Numbered from the stretch's first letter, positions 1 through 9,607 are shown. The stretch: 64,000 nucleotides of DNA from Chloroflexota bacterium (GCA_029557965.1 JAKQIM010000042.1:16377-80376), one strand, 5' to 3'. The notes: generated from the sequence alone by a model not told the origin. Numbers and translations are program-made.

Positions 1-236
1 GCAGTTTTATCTGCCAGGGCCTGGATGGCCTCGTCGCTGGATACATCACAAGGCTCGACGAAATTGCAATCGATGGTTTGGGCCAGGCTCTTAACACGCC
101 GCTCCAACATCTCACCGGCATAGCTCAGGCCGAGGGTGGCGCCGTGTTCGTGAAAGGCCCTGGTAATGCCCCAGGCAATGGACCGTTCGTTAGCCACCCC
201 AAAGATGAGGGCTGTTTTACCATTGAGAAGCGACAT
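1..236 (-). CDS. fabI: Enoyl-[acyl-carrier-protein] reductase FabI, 5' part only
   Basis: The first 78 codons of a gene that runs off the left edge. The N-terminus ([20 protein letters not shown]...) has the FabI nucleotide-binding pattern G-V-A-N-x-R-S-I-A-W-G-I, an atypical Rossmann loop of the NAD(P)H-dependent enoyl-ACP reductases that finish each fatty-acid elongation cycle. The ATG at 236 is preceded by an AGAGGA ribosome-binding site. It lies 20 bases after the peptidase stop codon and is probably the last gene visible of the minus-strand acyl-CoA block. The catalytic Tyr/Lys region is outside the window, so a related short-chain reductase is not formally excluded. Confidence 0.9.
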   Translation of the reverse strand, partial: MSLLNGKTALIFGVANERSIAWGITRAFHEHGATLGLSYAGEMLERRVKSLAQTIDCNFVEPCDVSSDEAIQALADKT

Positions 237-256
237 AATTTCCTCTGATCTTAAGC

Positions 257-2260
257 TCACGCCTCGTGAATTTCCACAAGGCCGAATGATCGCAAGAGCT
301 GCACATACGCATGCACATATTCCAGGCTGCCATCGCGAGTTTCGAGCATGGTTTCTTTGGCAATCTCCCACAGCGATCTTTTGCCATCCATATAGAAGCC
401 CACCACGGCATCGAACATGTACCCGGAATGCAGCTTCGATTGGTGCTGCTGTACATGCACCTTGCAGGCTTCCATCTTCACCGCATCGCCCAGGGCGTAA
501 TCTTCCAGGTGGACGATGGGCCCCGTGAACTTGCGCACCGGCACATAGCGGTAGATCTCGGGGATGGAGGCGGGCGCGGGCACAAAGCCGGGCGCAAAAT
601 CTTCCTGGTAGCGCCGCCACATCGCAGACCTCATCTCTTCGAGCAGGCGGTTTTCTTTGTTGACCGCTTCTTGCACCTGGGCAAGCTCTTGCCCCTGGAA
701 GAAACCCATACAGGCCCGGTTGCAGGCCAGGTAGAAGTCACGGTAATGCCTGATGCATTCGTGCAAGTCGGCAGGGTCTCCGCCGGTTTCAACCGCCAGG
801 GCGATCTGCTTTGACAGCTCAGCCACGAAGCGCTCCCGGCTCTTATACAGGATCAGGGGGATATCTTCAACCGCCAGGGCAGCCAGGGTATAAGCGAAAC
901 AAGCGCAGATCGAAGCCGTCTTATGCAAGATGAAGGGATCAACGACCTCCGCAGTATCGCCGCTGGTATGGTAATTCAAATCTGGCCATTGCCCCAGCAT
1001 CACAGCCGGGATATTGATCGTCGGATCAGATAGAACCAGGTGGTCGCTGCCCGGTTCAAACTCCGAGATCACGGCATTGAACATCGGCAGGTAACTGTCT
1101 TTGCCGGCTGAGGGCACATTCTTGCGTACCTCGTCCATGATCAGCGCCGCCAGGTCGACGATGAAAGACGGGCTGGCGTGCGGCAGGCCGCTGAGGTTGA
1201 CCGGCCCATAGCCGTGCGATTGGCGCCCGCCCACCATATCCAGGTTGATGCCGGCCTTGATGCGCCGGGTGCGCTCGCCCAGCTCGTGCAGGTAAGGATA
1301 GGTGCCGGTGAACTCGGGCACAAAGATCATGCGGATACTGCGCTTCAAACCCGGCAGGGCTCCGCTGGCAACCAGGTCGCGGATCACCTTCAAGGCTTCC
1401 ATCGAGGCCGCCACGCCGCTGGCATTGTCATTGGCCGAAGAACGCGGGTGGCACAGGTGCGAGACGATCAGCACTTCCTCTTCCGTTTGGCCTTTCAAGA
1501 GCGTTTCAACTACCTCAATCTCGCCATCATAAAGATCGGCATCCACGTAACAGGTGGCCTTGGGGTAAGCATCTTGGGAGGGGTCTTTGGCGTGCGCCGC
1601 TGCCGCCTCTTTGCACAGGCGGGCCAACTGGTCACCCTGGCGCGGGGTGAGCACAAAGCCAAAGGTATGCGGCTCGTCGGGGGTATGCTTCCACCAGAAA
1701 GAAGTGTAGTTCAGGATATCTACCAGGTCATGCCGCTCGCGGGCGCCCTTGACTGGGCGGATAAAATCGGTGACAAAGCCCAGCGCGCCACGCTCTTTGA
1801 CAGCCCAATCCACAAAAGCCTGGAAGTGCTCGCGCACGAACACCAGCTTACCCTTTAGATCCAACCCTTCGTAAGCCTTGGGGGCACTGCCCTGGTCCAG
1901 CAAAACGATATCCAACGGCTGAGAGCGAAAATCGCAAGGATAGCTGCGCTGGATGATCGACAGGTTATTGGCCCTGAAATCTGCCAGGCACTCGGCCGGT
2001 GAAACCAGGTTCAGTTGGGCATCCCGGCAATCCCATTCTTGGAACATCTTGGAGGTGTAGTACCAGGTCTTGCCGTCTGCAGGGTAGGTTTTGATGGAGA
2101 CATCCAGCCCATTTTCTTCCAGGCGCTGCTTAACATGGTAAGCAGCAGCCCGGTAGCCGGTGGAAGCCTGGATGCGGTGAAAATTGGCAATTTCACGGAC
2201 AGAATAGAATGCCCGCTCACCTGAGATAGACTGAATGATCCTCTGAAATGCCGTTCGCAT
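257..2260 (-). CDS. M28-like (DUF4910-type) zinc aminopeptidase with PA-like insert
   Basis: 667 residues. A region around residues 125-160 resembles a protease-associated insert ([12 protein letters not shown]). The core contains [16 protein letters not shown] near residue 265, matching the His/Asp metal-ligand stretch of M28-like peptidases, then INLDMVGG and a late GSDH segment that can supply further ligands. The last about 70 residues look like a separate small helical domain. No signal peptide is visible, so a cytoplasmic enzyme is expected. It sits between the acyl-CoA dehydrogenase and fabI with short gaps (38 and 20 bases), so it is probably cotranscribed, but its substrate cannot be read from the sequence. 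Family assignment is good; a peptide-modifying rather than degradative role is possible. Confidence 0.75.
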   Translation of the reverse strand: MRTAFQRIIQSISGERAFYSVREIANFHRIQASTGYRAAAYHVKQRLEENGLDVSIKTYPADGKTWYYTSKMFQEWDCRDAQLNLVSPAECLADFRANNLSIIQRSYPCDFRSQPLDIVLLDQGSAPKAYEGLDLKGKLVFVREHFQAFVDWAVKERGALGFVTDFIRPVKGARERHDLVDILNYTSFWWKHTPDEPHTFGFVLTPRQGDQLARLCKEAAAAHAKDPSQDAYPKATCYVDADLYDGEIEVVETLLKGQTEEEVLIVSHLCHPRSSANDNASGVAASMEALKVIRDLVASGALPGLKRSIRMIFVPEFTGTYPYLHELGERTRRIKAGINLDMVGGRQSHGYGPVNLSGLPHASPSFIVDLAALIMDEVRKNVPSAGKDSYLPMFNAVISEFEPGSDHLVLSDPTINIPAVMLGQWPDLNYHTSGDTAEVVDPFILHKTASICACFAYTLAALAVEDIPLILYKSRERFVAELSKQIALAVETGGDPADLHECIRHYRDFYLACNRACMGFFQGQELAQVQEAVNKENRLLEEMRSAMWRRYQEDFAPGFVPAPASIPEIYRYVPVRKFTGPIVHLEDYALGDAVKMEACKVHVQQHQSKLHSGYMFDAVVGFYMDGKRSLWEIAKETMLETRDGSLEYVHAYVQLLRSFGLVEIHEA

Positions 2261-2298
2261 GTGATCTCCTCCAAAAGGGTTGTGCAGGTTGCAGATCG

Positions 2299-4008
2299 CT
2301 ACGCCAGCAAGGCATCACGCGCCGCCAGCGGGGCAGCATCGGCGCGCAAGATGGATTGACCGGCGCTGTGCAAGCGCGGAAGTTGTTCGGCGGCGTAGGC
2401 CTGGGCCAATAGGCGTTTGCGCTCAGAGGCAGAGGCATCTTGCAGCAGCAGCCAGGAATTGAAGAGCGGCAGCGCCATGTTCATCAGGTCTAAAGAGTAG
2501 TAATCGATCACCGGGCGTTCTTGCTGTTTGAGAAAATCGCCGGCCCGGTGGAAAAGATCGGTGGCCTCCAATAGCTGCGCCTTGAGGGGGGCCAGCTCGG
2601 GGCCGTAATCTTGCGCCGCCCACTGTTCAAAAAGCGGATCAAGGGCGCGCCCCAACAGCTTGCCCAGGGCCGCCACCACCTGAAGCTGGCTGGTGCCTTC
2701 ATATATATTAGTTACCCTGACATCGCGGAAGTGGCGCTCGACATTGAACTCGCGCATGTAACCCACCCCGCCGTGCACCTGCATGGCCTGGTAGCAAACG
2801 CGGTTGCCCATTTCGGTGGCGTAGAATTTCGCCATCGGCGTCAGGGCTTCGGCCAGGCCTGAAGCCAGCTTTTGCTTTTGGCGCAGGGCCGGGTCGGGAT
2901 TCTCAGCAGACTGCTTCTCATAGGCCTTAAGCAGGTCCACCCAGCGCCCGGTCTCACACAGTAGGGCCCGCGCCGCCTCGATCTCGCCGCGCATGCTCAA
3001 CAGCATGCGTGCTACAGCCGGCAACTCGGCGATGGGTTGGCCAAACTGGCAGCGTTCTTGGGCGTAGCGGTAGGCTTCTCGATAAGCCGCCTCTGCAATG
3101 CCCAGGGCCTGGGCCCCCACCGCCAGGCGGGCGCCGTTCATCAGCGCCATGGCATAGCGCAGCAGGCCAAAACGCCGCTTGCCCAACAGCACAGCCGGGG
3201 TGCCGTTATACTGCACTTCGCAGGTGGGCGAGGCGTGGATACCCATCTTATTCTCCAGTCGCCGGATGTGCACCGTTTCATCGCGCTCGGCGACGAAAAG
3301 CGACAGCCCGCGGGCATCGGTAGAGCCGGGCTCGCTGCGCGCCAGCACCACGTGCACATCCGCACAGCCATTGGTAATAAAGCGCTTGACGCCATCCAGC
3401 TTCCACTTGCCGGTTGCCTCGTCCAGGGTGGCGCGCATCTGCACCGCCCCCAGGTCTGACCCGGCATCTGGCTCGGTGAGCACCATGGCGCCCGCCACCT
3501 CACCGCGCCCAAAGCGCGGCAGGATGCGCTGCTTGGTCTCTTCATCGCCATACTCTTCGATACAAGAGGCGATCTCTTGCAAGCCGTAAATGGTCATCAG
3601 CCCGGCGTCGGCGCGCGAGACGATCTCCACCATCATCTGGTAGACCGATTCGGGCAGGTTCAGCCCGCCGTACTCCCAGGGCAGCATGGCGCCCATCATC
3701 CCTGCCTGGCGCAGGGCCTGCAGGCCTGCCTGGGTAGCCTCGGCATAGACCACCTCCCCAGCCTGGATGACGGCGCCGTGTTCATCGGCCTCGGCAGCGC
3801 GCGGCGCTATCACGGTGGCGCACACCTCGCCCAACACTTCCAACAGCAGGCGGTAATTATCCTTGGCGTCAGCATAAGAGCGCGGCGCGGCAGGGTGTTG
3901 GGCATGGTGGCGGTAGCCCTGCTCTTTGATCTCGAGCACTTCTTGCAGATCCAGCCGTTCCAGGCGGAACTGCATATCGGGGTTATCTAGGAAGAAATTA
4001 TCGCTCAT
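2299..4008 (-). CDS. Acyl-CoA dehydrogenase, long form
   Basis: 569 residues from the ATG at 4008; the open frame extends upstream but that extension is translated repeat DNA without family similarity. It oxidises acyl-CoA to enoyl-CoA with FAD and passes electrons to ETF. Visible family marks are LTEPDAGSDLG (FAD/substrate loop), RCQFGQPI, MQVHGGVGYMREFNVER and the C-terminal IYEGTSQLQ stretch. It is longer than the usual 380-400 residues, with about 60 extra N-terminal residues and a C-terminal helical extension, as in several bacterial long-form dehydrogenases. etfA and etfB lie directly upstream, the expected electron acceptor. Acyl chain specificity cannot be deduced. Confidence 0.93.
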   Translation of the reverse strand: MSDNFFLDNPDMQFRLERLDLQEVLEIKEQGYRHHAQHPAAPRSYADAKDNYRLLLEVLGEVCATVIAPRAAEADEHGAVIQAGEVVYAEATQAGLQALRQAGMMGAMLPWEYGGLNLPESVYQMMVEIVSRADAGLMTIYGLQEIASCIEEYGDEETKQRILPRFGRGEVAGAMVLTEPDAGSDLGAVQMRATLDEATGKWKLDGVKRFITNGCADVHVVLARSEPGSTDARGLSLFVAERDETVHIRRLENKMGIHASPTCEVQYNGTPAVLLGKRRFGLLRYAMALMNGARLAVGAQALGIAEAAYREAYRYAQERCQFGQPIAELPAVARMLLSMRGEIEAARALLCETGRWVDLLKAYEKQSAENPDPALRQKQKLASGLAEALTPMAKFYATEMGNRVCYQAMQVHGGVGYMREFNVERHFRDVRVTNIYEGTSQLQVVAALGKLLGRALDPLFEQWAAQDYGPELAPLKAQLLEATDLFHRAGDFLKQQERPVIDYYSLDLMNMALPLFNSWLLLQDASASERKRLLAQAYAAEQLPRLHSAGQSILRADAAPLAARDALLA

Positions 4009-4045
4009 GATTTGATCCGTGGTCTTTCTTGTAGAGAGCTTTTTT

Positions 4046-4116
4046 ACCGCAGAGCCGCTGAGTACGCTGAGTTTTAAGCCCAATGCTTTTCTCTGCGCTC
4101 TCAGCATCTCTGTGGT
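4046..4116. repeat. Dispersed fold-back repeat, copy 1
   Basis: Imperfect inverted repeat of about 70 bases beginning ACCGCAGAG and ending CTCTGTGGT, placed in the 112-base gap between etfA and the acyl-CoA dehydrogenase. A second copy with the same ends is at 50111-50178. The internal CGC-GAG triplets alternate in both copies. No ORF inside. The element would be transcribed within the etf operon and could fold as an RNA stem. Confidence 0.6.
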
Positions 4117-4120
4117 GAAC

Positions 4121-5146
4121 CTACTTGGCCTTCTCACGCAGGGTCTTGATCAACAAAGGCAGCACTTCAGCCAAATCACCGACGATCTTATAATGCGCCA
4201 CCTGGAAGATGGGGGCAGTAGGATCGGTGTTGATGGCGATGATCTTGTTGGATTTATCCATCCCGGCCCGGTGCTGGACTGCACCCGAGATGCCCGCAGC
4301 AATGTACAGGCGCGGGCGCACCGTCAGGCCAGTCTGGCCCACCTGGTGTTCGCGGCTGACCAGCCCGGCATCTACGGCAGCCCGGCTGGCGCCCACCTCG
4401 CCGCCCAGCAAGTTTGCCAGGTCTTGGATCAGCTCGAATTCGCCTGGGCCATCCACGCCCGCGCCGCCCGCCACGATCACGGGGGCATCTTTGAGGCGCA
4501 CGGTTGGCGGGCGCATCTCATGGCTGAGCACCTGCAGGGCAAAGTCTTGGGGCTGGAAGCCCGGCCTGACCGCTTCAACCGTGCCCTGGCGGCTGGGGTC
4601 GGGGGTGCGGCGGCGCATAACGCCTTCACGCACACTGGCCATTTGTGGGCGGGTTTTAGGATTGACAATGGTGGCAATGATATTGCCGCCAAAGGCCGGG
4701 CGGATCTGGTAAAGCAGATCCTTATACAACGTGTTTTCTTTCTTGTACAAGAAGTCGCCAATCTGCAAATCGGTGCAGTCGGCGGTCAGCCCCACCCGCA
4801 CCGCGCTGGCGATGCGCGGGGCCAGGTCACGCCCTACCGGTGAGGCGCCAATCAAAAAGATATAGGGCTGGTGTTGTTTCACCAGGCCCACTGCCACACG
4901 ACAGTAAGGCAGTGTGCGGTACACTTCCAGCTCAGGGTGATCGGCCAGCAGCACATGGTCCGCGCCGTGCTGGATGACCGTTTCAACCAGGCCTTCGACC
5001 TGGTAACCGCACAGCAGCGCCCACACCTGGCTGCCCAGGTGCTGGGCCAGTTCGCAGGCCTTGCTTAGCAGCTCCAGGCTGACATCAGCAACCTGCCCAT
5101 CTCCTTGCTCGATGAAAACCCATACGTTACGCGCTTCGCTCATCAT
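4121..5146 (-). CDS. etfA: Electron transfer flavoprotein alpha subunit
   Basis: 341 residues. The C-terminal FAD domain is clear: VIVAGGAGVDGPGEFELI (about residue 215), then VGQTG, YIAAGISGAVQH and IAINTDPTAPIF, the order found in EtfA/FixB. The N-terminal half resembles the ETF Rossmann-like domain (VWVFIEQGDGQV). Two adjacent ATG codons (5146, 5143) both lie behind a GGAG; the first is used here. The start is 9 bases from the end of etfB, so the two are translated as a pair. It forms the heterodimer that carries electrons from the dehydrogenase downstream. See the etfB entry for the possible bifurcating type. Confidence 0.95.
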   Translation of the reverse strand: MMSEARNVWVFIEQGDGQVADVSLELLSKACELAQHLGSQVWALLCGYQVEGLVETVIQHGADHVLLADHPELEVYRTLPYCRVAVGLVKQHQPYIFLIGASPVGRDLAPRIASAVRVGLTADCTDLQIGDFLYKKENTLYKDLLYQIRPAFGGNIIATIVNPKTRPQMASVREGVMRRRTPDPSRQGTVEAVRPGFQPQDFALQVLSHEMRPPTVRLKDAPVIVAGGAGVDGPGEFELIQDLANLLGGEVGASRAAVDAGLVSREHQVGQTGLTVRPRLYIAAGISGAVQHRAGMDKSNKIIAINTDPTAPIFQVAHYKIVGDLAEVLPLLIKTLREKAK

Positions 5147-5155
5147 ACGCTCCGC

Positions 5156-6049
5156 TTACCCAACGATATATTCTTCAACCAGCTCTTCGATCAACGCCCG
5201 GATGCCTTCGGGCGTGGGAGAGATGTCTTTGCTCTCAGTGCCTTCGAGCACCACGTAATTGACCTTGTAAACCTGGGTCGGCGAGCCGCTCAGGCCCAGC
5301 TCAGCCTCGTTCACAGGCAGGTCGGCCGCGTTCCACACGGGGATCTTCAGGCCTTGCTGCACCAGCAGGGCATCCAGGCTGGCCTCATCACCCAAATCAG
5401 GCCACTGCTGAAGCAAGCGAGGATACTCAGCCGGCACACAGGCCAGCTTGTAGGCAATACGCTTGCGGGCCGAGGGCGGGCGCGGCTGGTTGGCCGAACC
5501 AACCACCGTCAGCAGGCAAGGCAGTTTACACTTGACCAGTTCAATACCCAGGTCAAAGGCCCGCCTCACCACGATCTCATCCTGCTCCAGGCTGAGGATA
5601 GCTTCGGCATAGGTGATCTGAGGCAGGCCAAGCTTTTCGGCAGTCTGCGGGCCCACCTGGGCCGTATCGCCGTCAATCGCCTGGCGTCCGCAAAAGACCA
5701 GGTCAAAGGCGCCCAGCTTTTCTACCGCACATTTGAGGGTATAAGAGGTAGCCTGAGTATCGGCGCCAGCAAATTTGCGGTCCGAGAGCAGCACCACGCG
5801 GTCTGCACCCCGGTAAAGGGCCTGCCGCAGCACTTCAGCGGCTTGCAGTGGGCCCATCGTCAGCACGGTAACGGTTCCCCCGTGCTGATCCTTGACCTGC
5901 AGAGCCATCTCCAACGCGTTCAGATCTTCAGGGTTGAAGATGGCAGGCAGGGCGCTGCGATTCATGGTGCCATCTGGGGTTATCACATCCCCGCTGACGC
6001 TGCGGGTATCGGGCACCTGCTTGACGAGCACAATCGAATGATAGGGCAT
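5156..6049 (-). CDS. etfB: Electron transfer flavoprotein beta subunit
   Basis: 297 residues, somewhat longer than the common 250-265. The N-terminus SIVLVKQVPDT and the nucleotide-binding stretch CGRQAIDGDTAQVGP (about residue 120) are the EtfB/FixA signature. That form with D-G-D-T-A-Q-V-G-P is the one I associate with flavin-bifurcating ETFs, which bind FAD here rather than AMP; this is inference from the motif. The ATG overlaps the stop of the preceding glycosylase gene (TAATG) and has GGAGG upstream, so translation is coupled. Partner of EtfA and the adjacent acyl-CoA dehydrogenase. Confidence 0.95.
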   Translation of the reverse strand: MPYHSIVLVKQVPDTRSVSGDVITPDGTMNRSALPAIFNPEDLNALEMALQVKDQHGGTVTVLTMGPLQAAEVLRQALYRGADRVVLLSDRKFAGADTQATSYTLKCAVEKLGAFDLVFCGRQAIDGDTAQVGPQTAEKLGLPQITYAEAILSLEQDEIVVRRAFDLGIELVKCKLPCLLTVVGSANQPRPPSARKRIAYKLACVPAEYPRLLQQWPDLGDEASLDALLVQQGLKIPVWNAADLPVNEAELGLSGSPTQVYKVNYVVLEGTESKDISPTPEGIRALIEELVEEYIVG

Positions 6050-6657
6050 TATGCCTCCAATAAAGAGGGGTTATCCACGCGGAAGCGCCAGGGGAGGCTC
6101 TTCCACGGTTCTGGCACAGTATATAAACCCACCCGCGGGCCAATCGTCACGCTTGCATCCAGAATCGGTGCGGCGGACTCAACAAATATCTCCGCGCCGG
6201 GCGCACACAGATCCAGGTCATTACAGCGGCGGTCGATTCCCAAGGCCTGGCACAGCTTGGCGGGGCCGTCTGTCCAGCGGGCGGGCGGCAGGCTGTCGGC
6301 TGCCCGCCCGCGCCGCCGGCGCATCACATCCAGCCCATCGGTGGGCAGCACAGCCCGCAGCAGCACCGCGGCAGGAAAACCCTCGGCTTCGGAGACGAAA
6401 TTGAACATCCAGTGCATGCCGTATGTAAAGTAAACGTAAGCATGCCCGGCAGCGCCATACATCACCTGGGTGCGGGGCGTAAGCCCGGCCCGGGCATGGC
6501 AGCCCAGGTCCTCCTCGCCCACATAGGCTTCGGTCTCAACGATCAGACCCGCCAGGCGCTGTTCTCCTTCCAGGCGCACCAGGCGCATACCCAACAAGTC
6601 GCGCGCCACCTGCAATGTGGACCGGGCAAAGAAAGAACGCTGCAAGATGGTGGTCAT
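6049..6657 (-). CDS. DNA-3-methyladenine glycosylase (AAG/MPG family)
   Basis: 202 residues from the ATG at 6657; an upstream ATG at 6702 would add a 15-residue tail that does not fit the family. Removes alkylated and deaminated purines in base excision repair. Family motifs: ARDLLGMRLVR, the catalytic-Glu segment GLIVETEAYVGEEDLGCHA, the YGMHWMFNFV stretch, LLRAVLPTDGLD and TDGPAKLCQALGI. It is first in the minus-strand operon with etfB and shares one base with its start. The functional link to ETF is not obvious; the coupling may be only positional. Confidence 0.92.
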   Translation of the reverse strand: MTTILQRSFFARSTLQVARDLLGMRLVRLEGEQRLAGLIVETEAYVGEEDLGCHARAGLTPRTQVMYGAAGHAYVYFTYGMHWMFNFVSEAEGFPAAVLLRAVLPTDGLDVMRRRRGRAADSLPPARWTDGPAKLCQALGIDRRCNDLDLCAPGAEIFVESAAPILDASVTIGPRVGLYTVPEPWKSLPWRFRVDNPSLLEA

Positions 6658-6812
6658 GTGAGCAATTGTAGCACATACAAATTCATTGGTGTGTGCAAGC
6701 ACCTCTCGTTGGCTAGCATTTAAGCATAATCATGTTGTGGTATGATTAGACATATTCCAATCGACGCAGAGCCATATTATTGGTAAACGTGTTACAAAGG
6801 GTTTTGTGATCT

Positions 6813-8453
6813 ATGCTAACGACTGAAGCTTTGCTCCCGCTGCTGGAACGCGCCAACCAGGTGGCCGCAGCCAGAACGTTGGGCGACCTTTTGGATGGTA
6901 TCTTGGCGCTGTTGGCAGAGCTATGTGCCGCTCCAGCAGGGGTATTGTATCTACATACGCCCGAAACAGGCGGTGTAACTTGCCTGGCAGTGCGCGGTCT
7001 GCCAGGCGAGGTGGAACAGGTTTGCCGTGGAGCCCTGGCCAACCATGGCCCAGCCAGCCAGGCTTTGCACAGCGGACTGCCGCTGCACCAAGAGCTTTCG
7101 GCAGGCCAGGCCTGGGCGGCAGACCTAGAAGCCCTACAGGCCATCCCAAAGACCAACATCTTATCGATTCCCCTTCTCTCTGATAACCAGCCGGTTTGCG
7201 TAGTGCAGCTCTTTGACTGCCAGGCCATGCCGCTGGAGGTGCTGGCAGTGCTTGCCGCCCGCCTGGCATCTGATGTTCAGCGCGCGGCGCGCTCCGAAGA
7301 ATATGCCATGCACGCCGAGCGCCTGGCAGCCCTGATCTCGATCTTCGAGCAAATCGGATCAACCCTGGACCGCGACCAACTGCTGCGCATGATGATTGAG
7401 CATGCGCGCGAGGTGATCGATGCCGAAGCCTGCTCGCTTTTCCTGGTCGAAGGAGAGACTGAAGAAAATGTGCTTCACCTGGCAAGCAACGCCAACCAGC
7501 AGATCAGCCTGAGCCAGGTACGGGTGCCCAAAGGCAAGGGCATCATCGGCCACGTGGTTGAAAGCGGGCAAACCGTACTGGTCCCTGATGTGAGCCAGGA
7601 TGCCCGCCATTACCGGCAGATCGATCAAGCCATCGGCTTCGTGACGCGTGCCATCCTGGCGGTGCCGCTGCGCACCCGCACCGTAGTCTTGGGCCAGGAA
7701 CGCGGCTCCATCTCAACCCGTGTGATTGGCGGGTTTGAGGCAGTCAACAAACAACAGGGCACTTTTGATGACGAAGATGCCCAACTGCTGGTCACGCTGG
7801 CCAACCAGGCCGCCACCGTGCTGCAAATCGCCGACCTGTACAGCGATGCCAATGAGCTGTTTCTCGATCTGATCAAAGCATTGGCGGCCTCCATTGATGC
7901 CAAGGACCCCTACACCGAAGGTCACTCGCAGCGCGTCTCCGATTACTCGGTTGAGATAGCCCGCCAGCTCAATTTGCCGGCCGAGATGGTGCACCATGTG
8001 CGCATTGGCAGCCTGCTGCATGATGTGGGCAAAATCGGCATTCCAGATCATATCCTGGTCAAGCCGGGCCGCCTGACGGACGATGAATTCCATGTGATGA
8101 AACAACACCCCACGATCGGCGCCAATATATTGAGCCAGGTGCGCAAGCTGCACGCCGAGCTGCCGGCCCTGGCTGAACACCACGAACGGCTGGACGGCAC
8201 CGGCTATCCACTTGGGTTAAAAGGCGATCAGATCTCGCTCATGGGGCGCATTGTCGCCGCTGCCGACGTCTTCGATGCCATGACCTCCGACCGGCCCTAT
8301 CGCGCCGCCATGCCGGTGGAAGAAGTGTTGGATTATCTGTATCAAGGGGTGAACTTACACTACGACGGCACCTGCGTGCAGGCCCTGACCACCGCCTACG
8401 TCAAAGGCAGTATCCGCACCCAAAAAGAGCGCGAAATGCTGGGCCTTCAATGA
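6813..8453 (+). CDS. GAF-GAF-HD-GYP cyclic-di-GMP phosphodiesterase
   Basis: 546 residues. Two GAF sensory domains occupy roughly residues 10-165 and 180-345; the HD-GYP domain follows from about 355. It has the HD pair in HDVGKIGIPDHIL, a downstream HHERLDGTGYP motif (the GYP signature), and DVFDAMTSDRPYR. HD-GYP proteins hydrolyse c-di-GMP with a binuclear metal site; the ligand positions visible here are intact, so an active enzyme is likely. No transmembrane segment: a cytosolic sensor with unknown GAF ligands. It is monocistronic, followed by a strong hairpin. The ribosome-binding site before ATG 6813 is weak. Confidence 0.93.
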   Translation: MLTTEALLPLLERANQVAAARTLGDLLDGILALLAELCAAPAGVLYLHTPETGGVTCLAVRGLPGEVEQVCRGALANHGPASQALHSGLPLHQELSAGQAWAADLEALQAIPKTNILSIPLLSDNQPVCVVQLFDCQAMPLEVLAVLAARLASDVQRAARSEEYAMHAERLAALISIFEQIGSTLDRDQLLRMMIEHAREVIDAEACSLFLVEGETEENVLHLASNANQQISLSQVRVPKGKGIIGHVVESGQTVLVPDVSQDARHYRQIDQAIGFVTRAILAVPLRTRTVVLGQERGSISTRVIGGFEAVNKQQGTFDDEDAQLLVTLANQAATVLQIADLYSDANELFLDLIKALAASIDAKDPYTEGHSQRVSDYSVEIARQLNLPAEMVHHVRIGSLLHDVGKIGIPDHILVKPGRLTDDEFHVMKQHPTIGANILSQVRKLHAELPALAEHHERLDGTGYPLGLKGDQISLMGRIVAAADVFDAMTSDRPYRAAMPVEEVLDYLYQGVNLHYDGTCVQALTTAYVKGSIRTQKEREMLGLQ

Positions 8454-8461
8454 TCCAAAGA

Positions 8462-8509
8462 CCAGAAACGTAAAGGGCGGCGCAAAAGCGCCGCCCTTTA
8501 CGTTTCTGG
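8462..8509. terminator. Bidirectional terminator-like hairpin
   Basis: Perfect 22-base-pair inverted repeat with an AAAA loop (8484-8487), between the convergent ends of the HD-GYP gene and yceI. There is no long T run beyond the stem; the stem itself contains CCCTTTA. Confidence 0.75.
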
Positions 8510-8533
8510 AAAGAAGTGGGGGTTACTGACCGG

Positions 8534-9058
8534 CTAAGCTTGTTTGATCAGCTCAACCTCGATGTTGATCTTTACTTCTTCACCCACCAGCACGCCGCCG
8601 GTTTCAAGGGCCACGTTCCAAACCAGGCCCCAATCTTTGCGGTTGATCGTGGTGGTTGCAGTAAAGCCAGCCGACTCGGTGCCCCAAGGGCTTTTGGCCA
8701 TGCCAGAATACTCCACATCCAACACCACTTCTTTGGTCACATCGCGTATGGTCAGGTCACCATAGATGCGGCCGTGGCTGGCATCCAAGGCTTCGACTCG
8801 GCTTGATTTAAAGGTCATATAGGGAAATGCCTCGGCATTGAAAAAATCAGCCGAGCGCAGGTGTGCATCGCGCTGCGCCTCTTTGGTGTTGATACTGCCA
8901 ACCTCAATTTGCACATCGACAGTCGAGTTGGCAATGTTCTTCTCGTCGCCTTCAACAAGGCCATCAAACTTTTCGAACCGGCCGCGAACGTTTGAGATCA
9001 TCATGTGACGAACAGTGAAGTTGATTTCAGAATGAGCAGGGTCAATTTTCCAGGACAT
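8534..9058 (-). CDS. YceI-family lipid-binding protein
   Basis: 174 residues, a complete YceI beta-barrel: SWKIDPAHSEINFTVRHM at the start, RSADFFNAEAFPYMTFKS in the middle, and GDLTIRDVTKEVVLDVEY. These proteins bind polyisoprenoid-like lipids. There is no signal peptide, unlike periplasmic YceI. GGAGGT precedes the ATG. It is 54 bases downstream of a MarR gene on the same strand and probably under its control, a common pairing. Exact ligand unknown. Confidence 0.92.
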   Translation of the reverse strand: MSWKIDPAHSEINFTVRHMMISNVRGRFEKFDGLVEGDEKNIANSTVDVQIEVGSINTKEAQRDAHLRSADFFNAEAFPYMTFKSSRVEALDASHGRIYGDLTIRDVTKEVVLDVEYSGMAKSPWGTESAGFTATTTINRKDWGLVWNVALETGGVLVGEEVKINIEVELIKQA

Positions 9059-9112
9059 AGGGATACCTCCAAATTTGGTTTTGAGATTAGATGGTTTGTA
9101 CCAATAATTTAT

Positions 9113-9565
9113 TCAAGAATTCTCTTTGCGGCCTAGCTTACGGCACAATTGGCCTAAGGCTTCTTGTTCGCCAGGCTCTAAGACACTTATTTCTTCTGCG
9201 ATTGCCGCCGCATGCAGGGGAAAGACCTGCGCGATCAGGGCTTGCCCGGCTTCGGTAAGCGATACGGTGATGTAACGCCGATCTTGAGAATCGCGCTGGC
9301 GCTGCACCAGGCCGCGTTTTTCAAGGTTATCGATCACCAGGGTGATATTGCCGGTGCTGAGCAGCAACTTGCTGCTGATCTGGCTCTGGCACATCGGCCC
9401 CAGGTGGTAGAGGGTTTCTAGCACACCAAACTGGCTGAGTGTCAGACCGCCCATACTGCCGTGCTGGTGCAAACGCGCCGTCAACGAGTCGACCGCACGG
9501 GTCAACTTGATGAAGGTATCAAGGGCGAGTACTTCACGTGGGGATCCCTGGTAATGTGTAGGCAT
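9113..9565 (-). CDS. MarR-family transcriptional regulator
   Basis: 150 residues. Winged helix: LTLSQFGVLETLYHLGPMCQSQ, recognition helix region SSKLLLSTGNITLVIDNLEKRG, and wing VQRQRDSQDRRYITVSLTEAG, all typical of MarR dimers. The upstream region carries a palindrome (9589-9607) that is a plausible self-operator. Transcribed with yceI. The single Cys at about residue 59 lies before the recognition helix; an N-terminal sensing Cys as in OhrR is not present, so a ligand rather than peroxide signal is more likely. Confidence 0.9.
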   Translation of the reverse strand: MPTHYQGSPREVLALDTFIKLTRAVDSLTARLHQHGSMGGLTLSQFGVLETLYHLGPMCQSQISSKLLLSTGNITLVIDNLEKRGLVQRQRDSQDRRYITVSLTEAGQALIAQVFPLHAAAIAEEISVLEPGEQEALGQLCRKLGRKENS

Positions 9566-9588
9566 ATGTCTCTATATCAAGTAATTAT

Positions 9589-9607
9589 ATATCAAATAGT
9601 TTGATAT
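9589..9607 (-). promoter_or_regulatory. Candidate MarR operator
   Basis: Inverted repeat ATATCAAA-tag-TTTGATAT, 24 bases upstream of the marR start, with a further partial half site (TATATCAAG) at about 9573. Position and symmetry suit autorepression of marR-yceI. Confidence 0.6.

Noticed and set aside
4009..4137. N-terminal extension of the acyl-CoA dehydrogenase
   Set aside because: Encoded by the ACCGCAGAG repeat and not family-like; the ATG at 4008 fits.
5105..6433. 442-codon plus frame
   Set aside because: Antisense to etfB and the glycosylase; His/Gln/Arg-rich shadow sequence.
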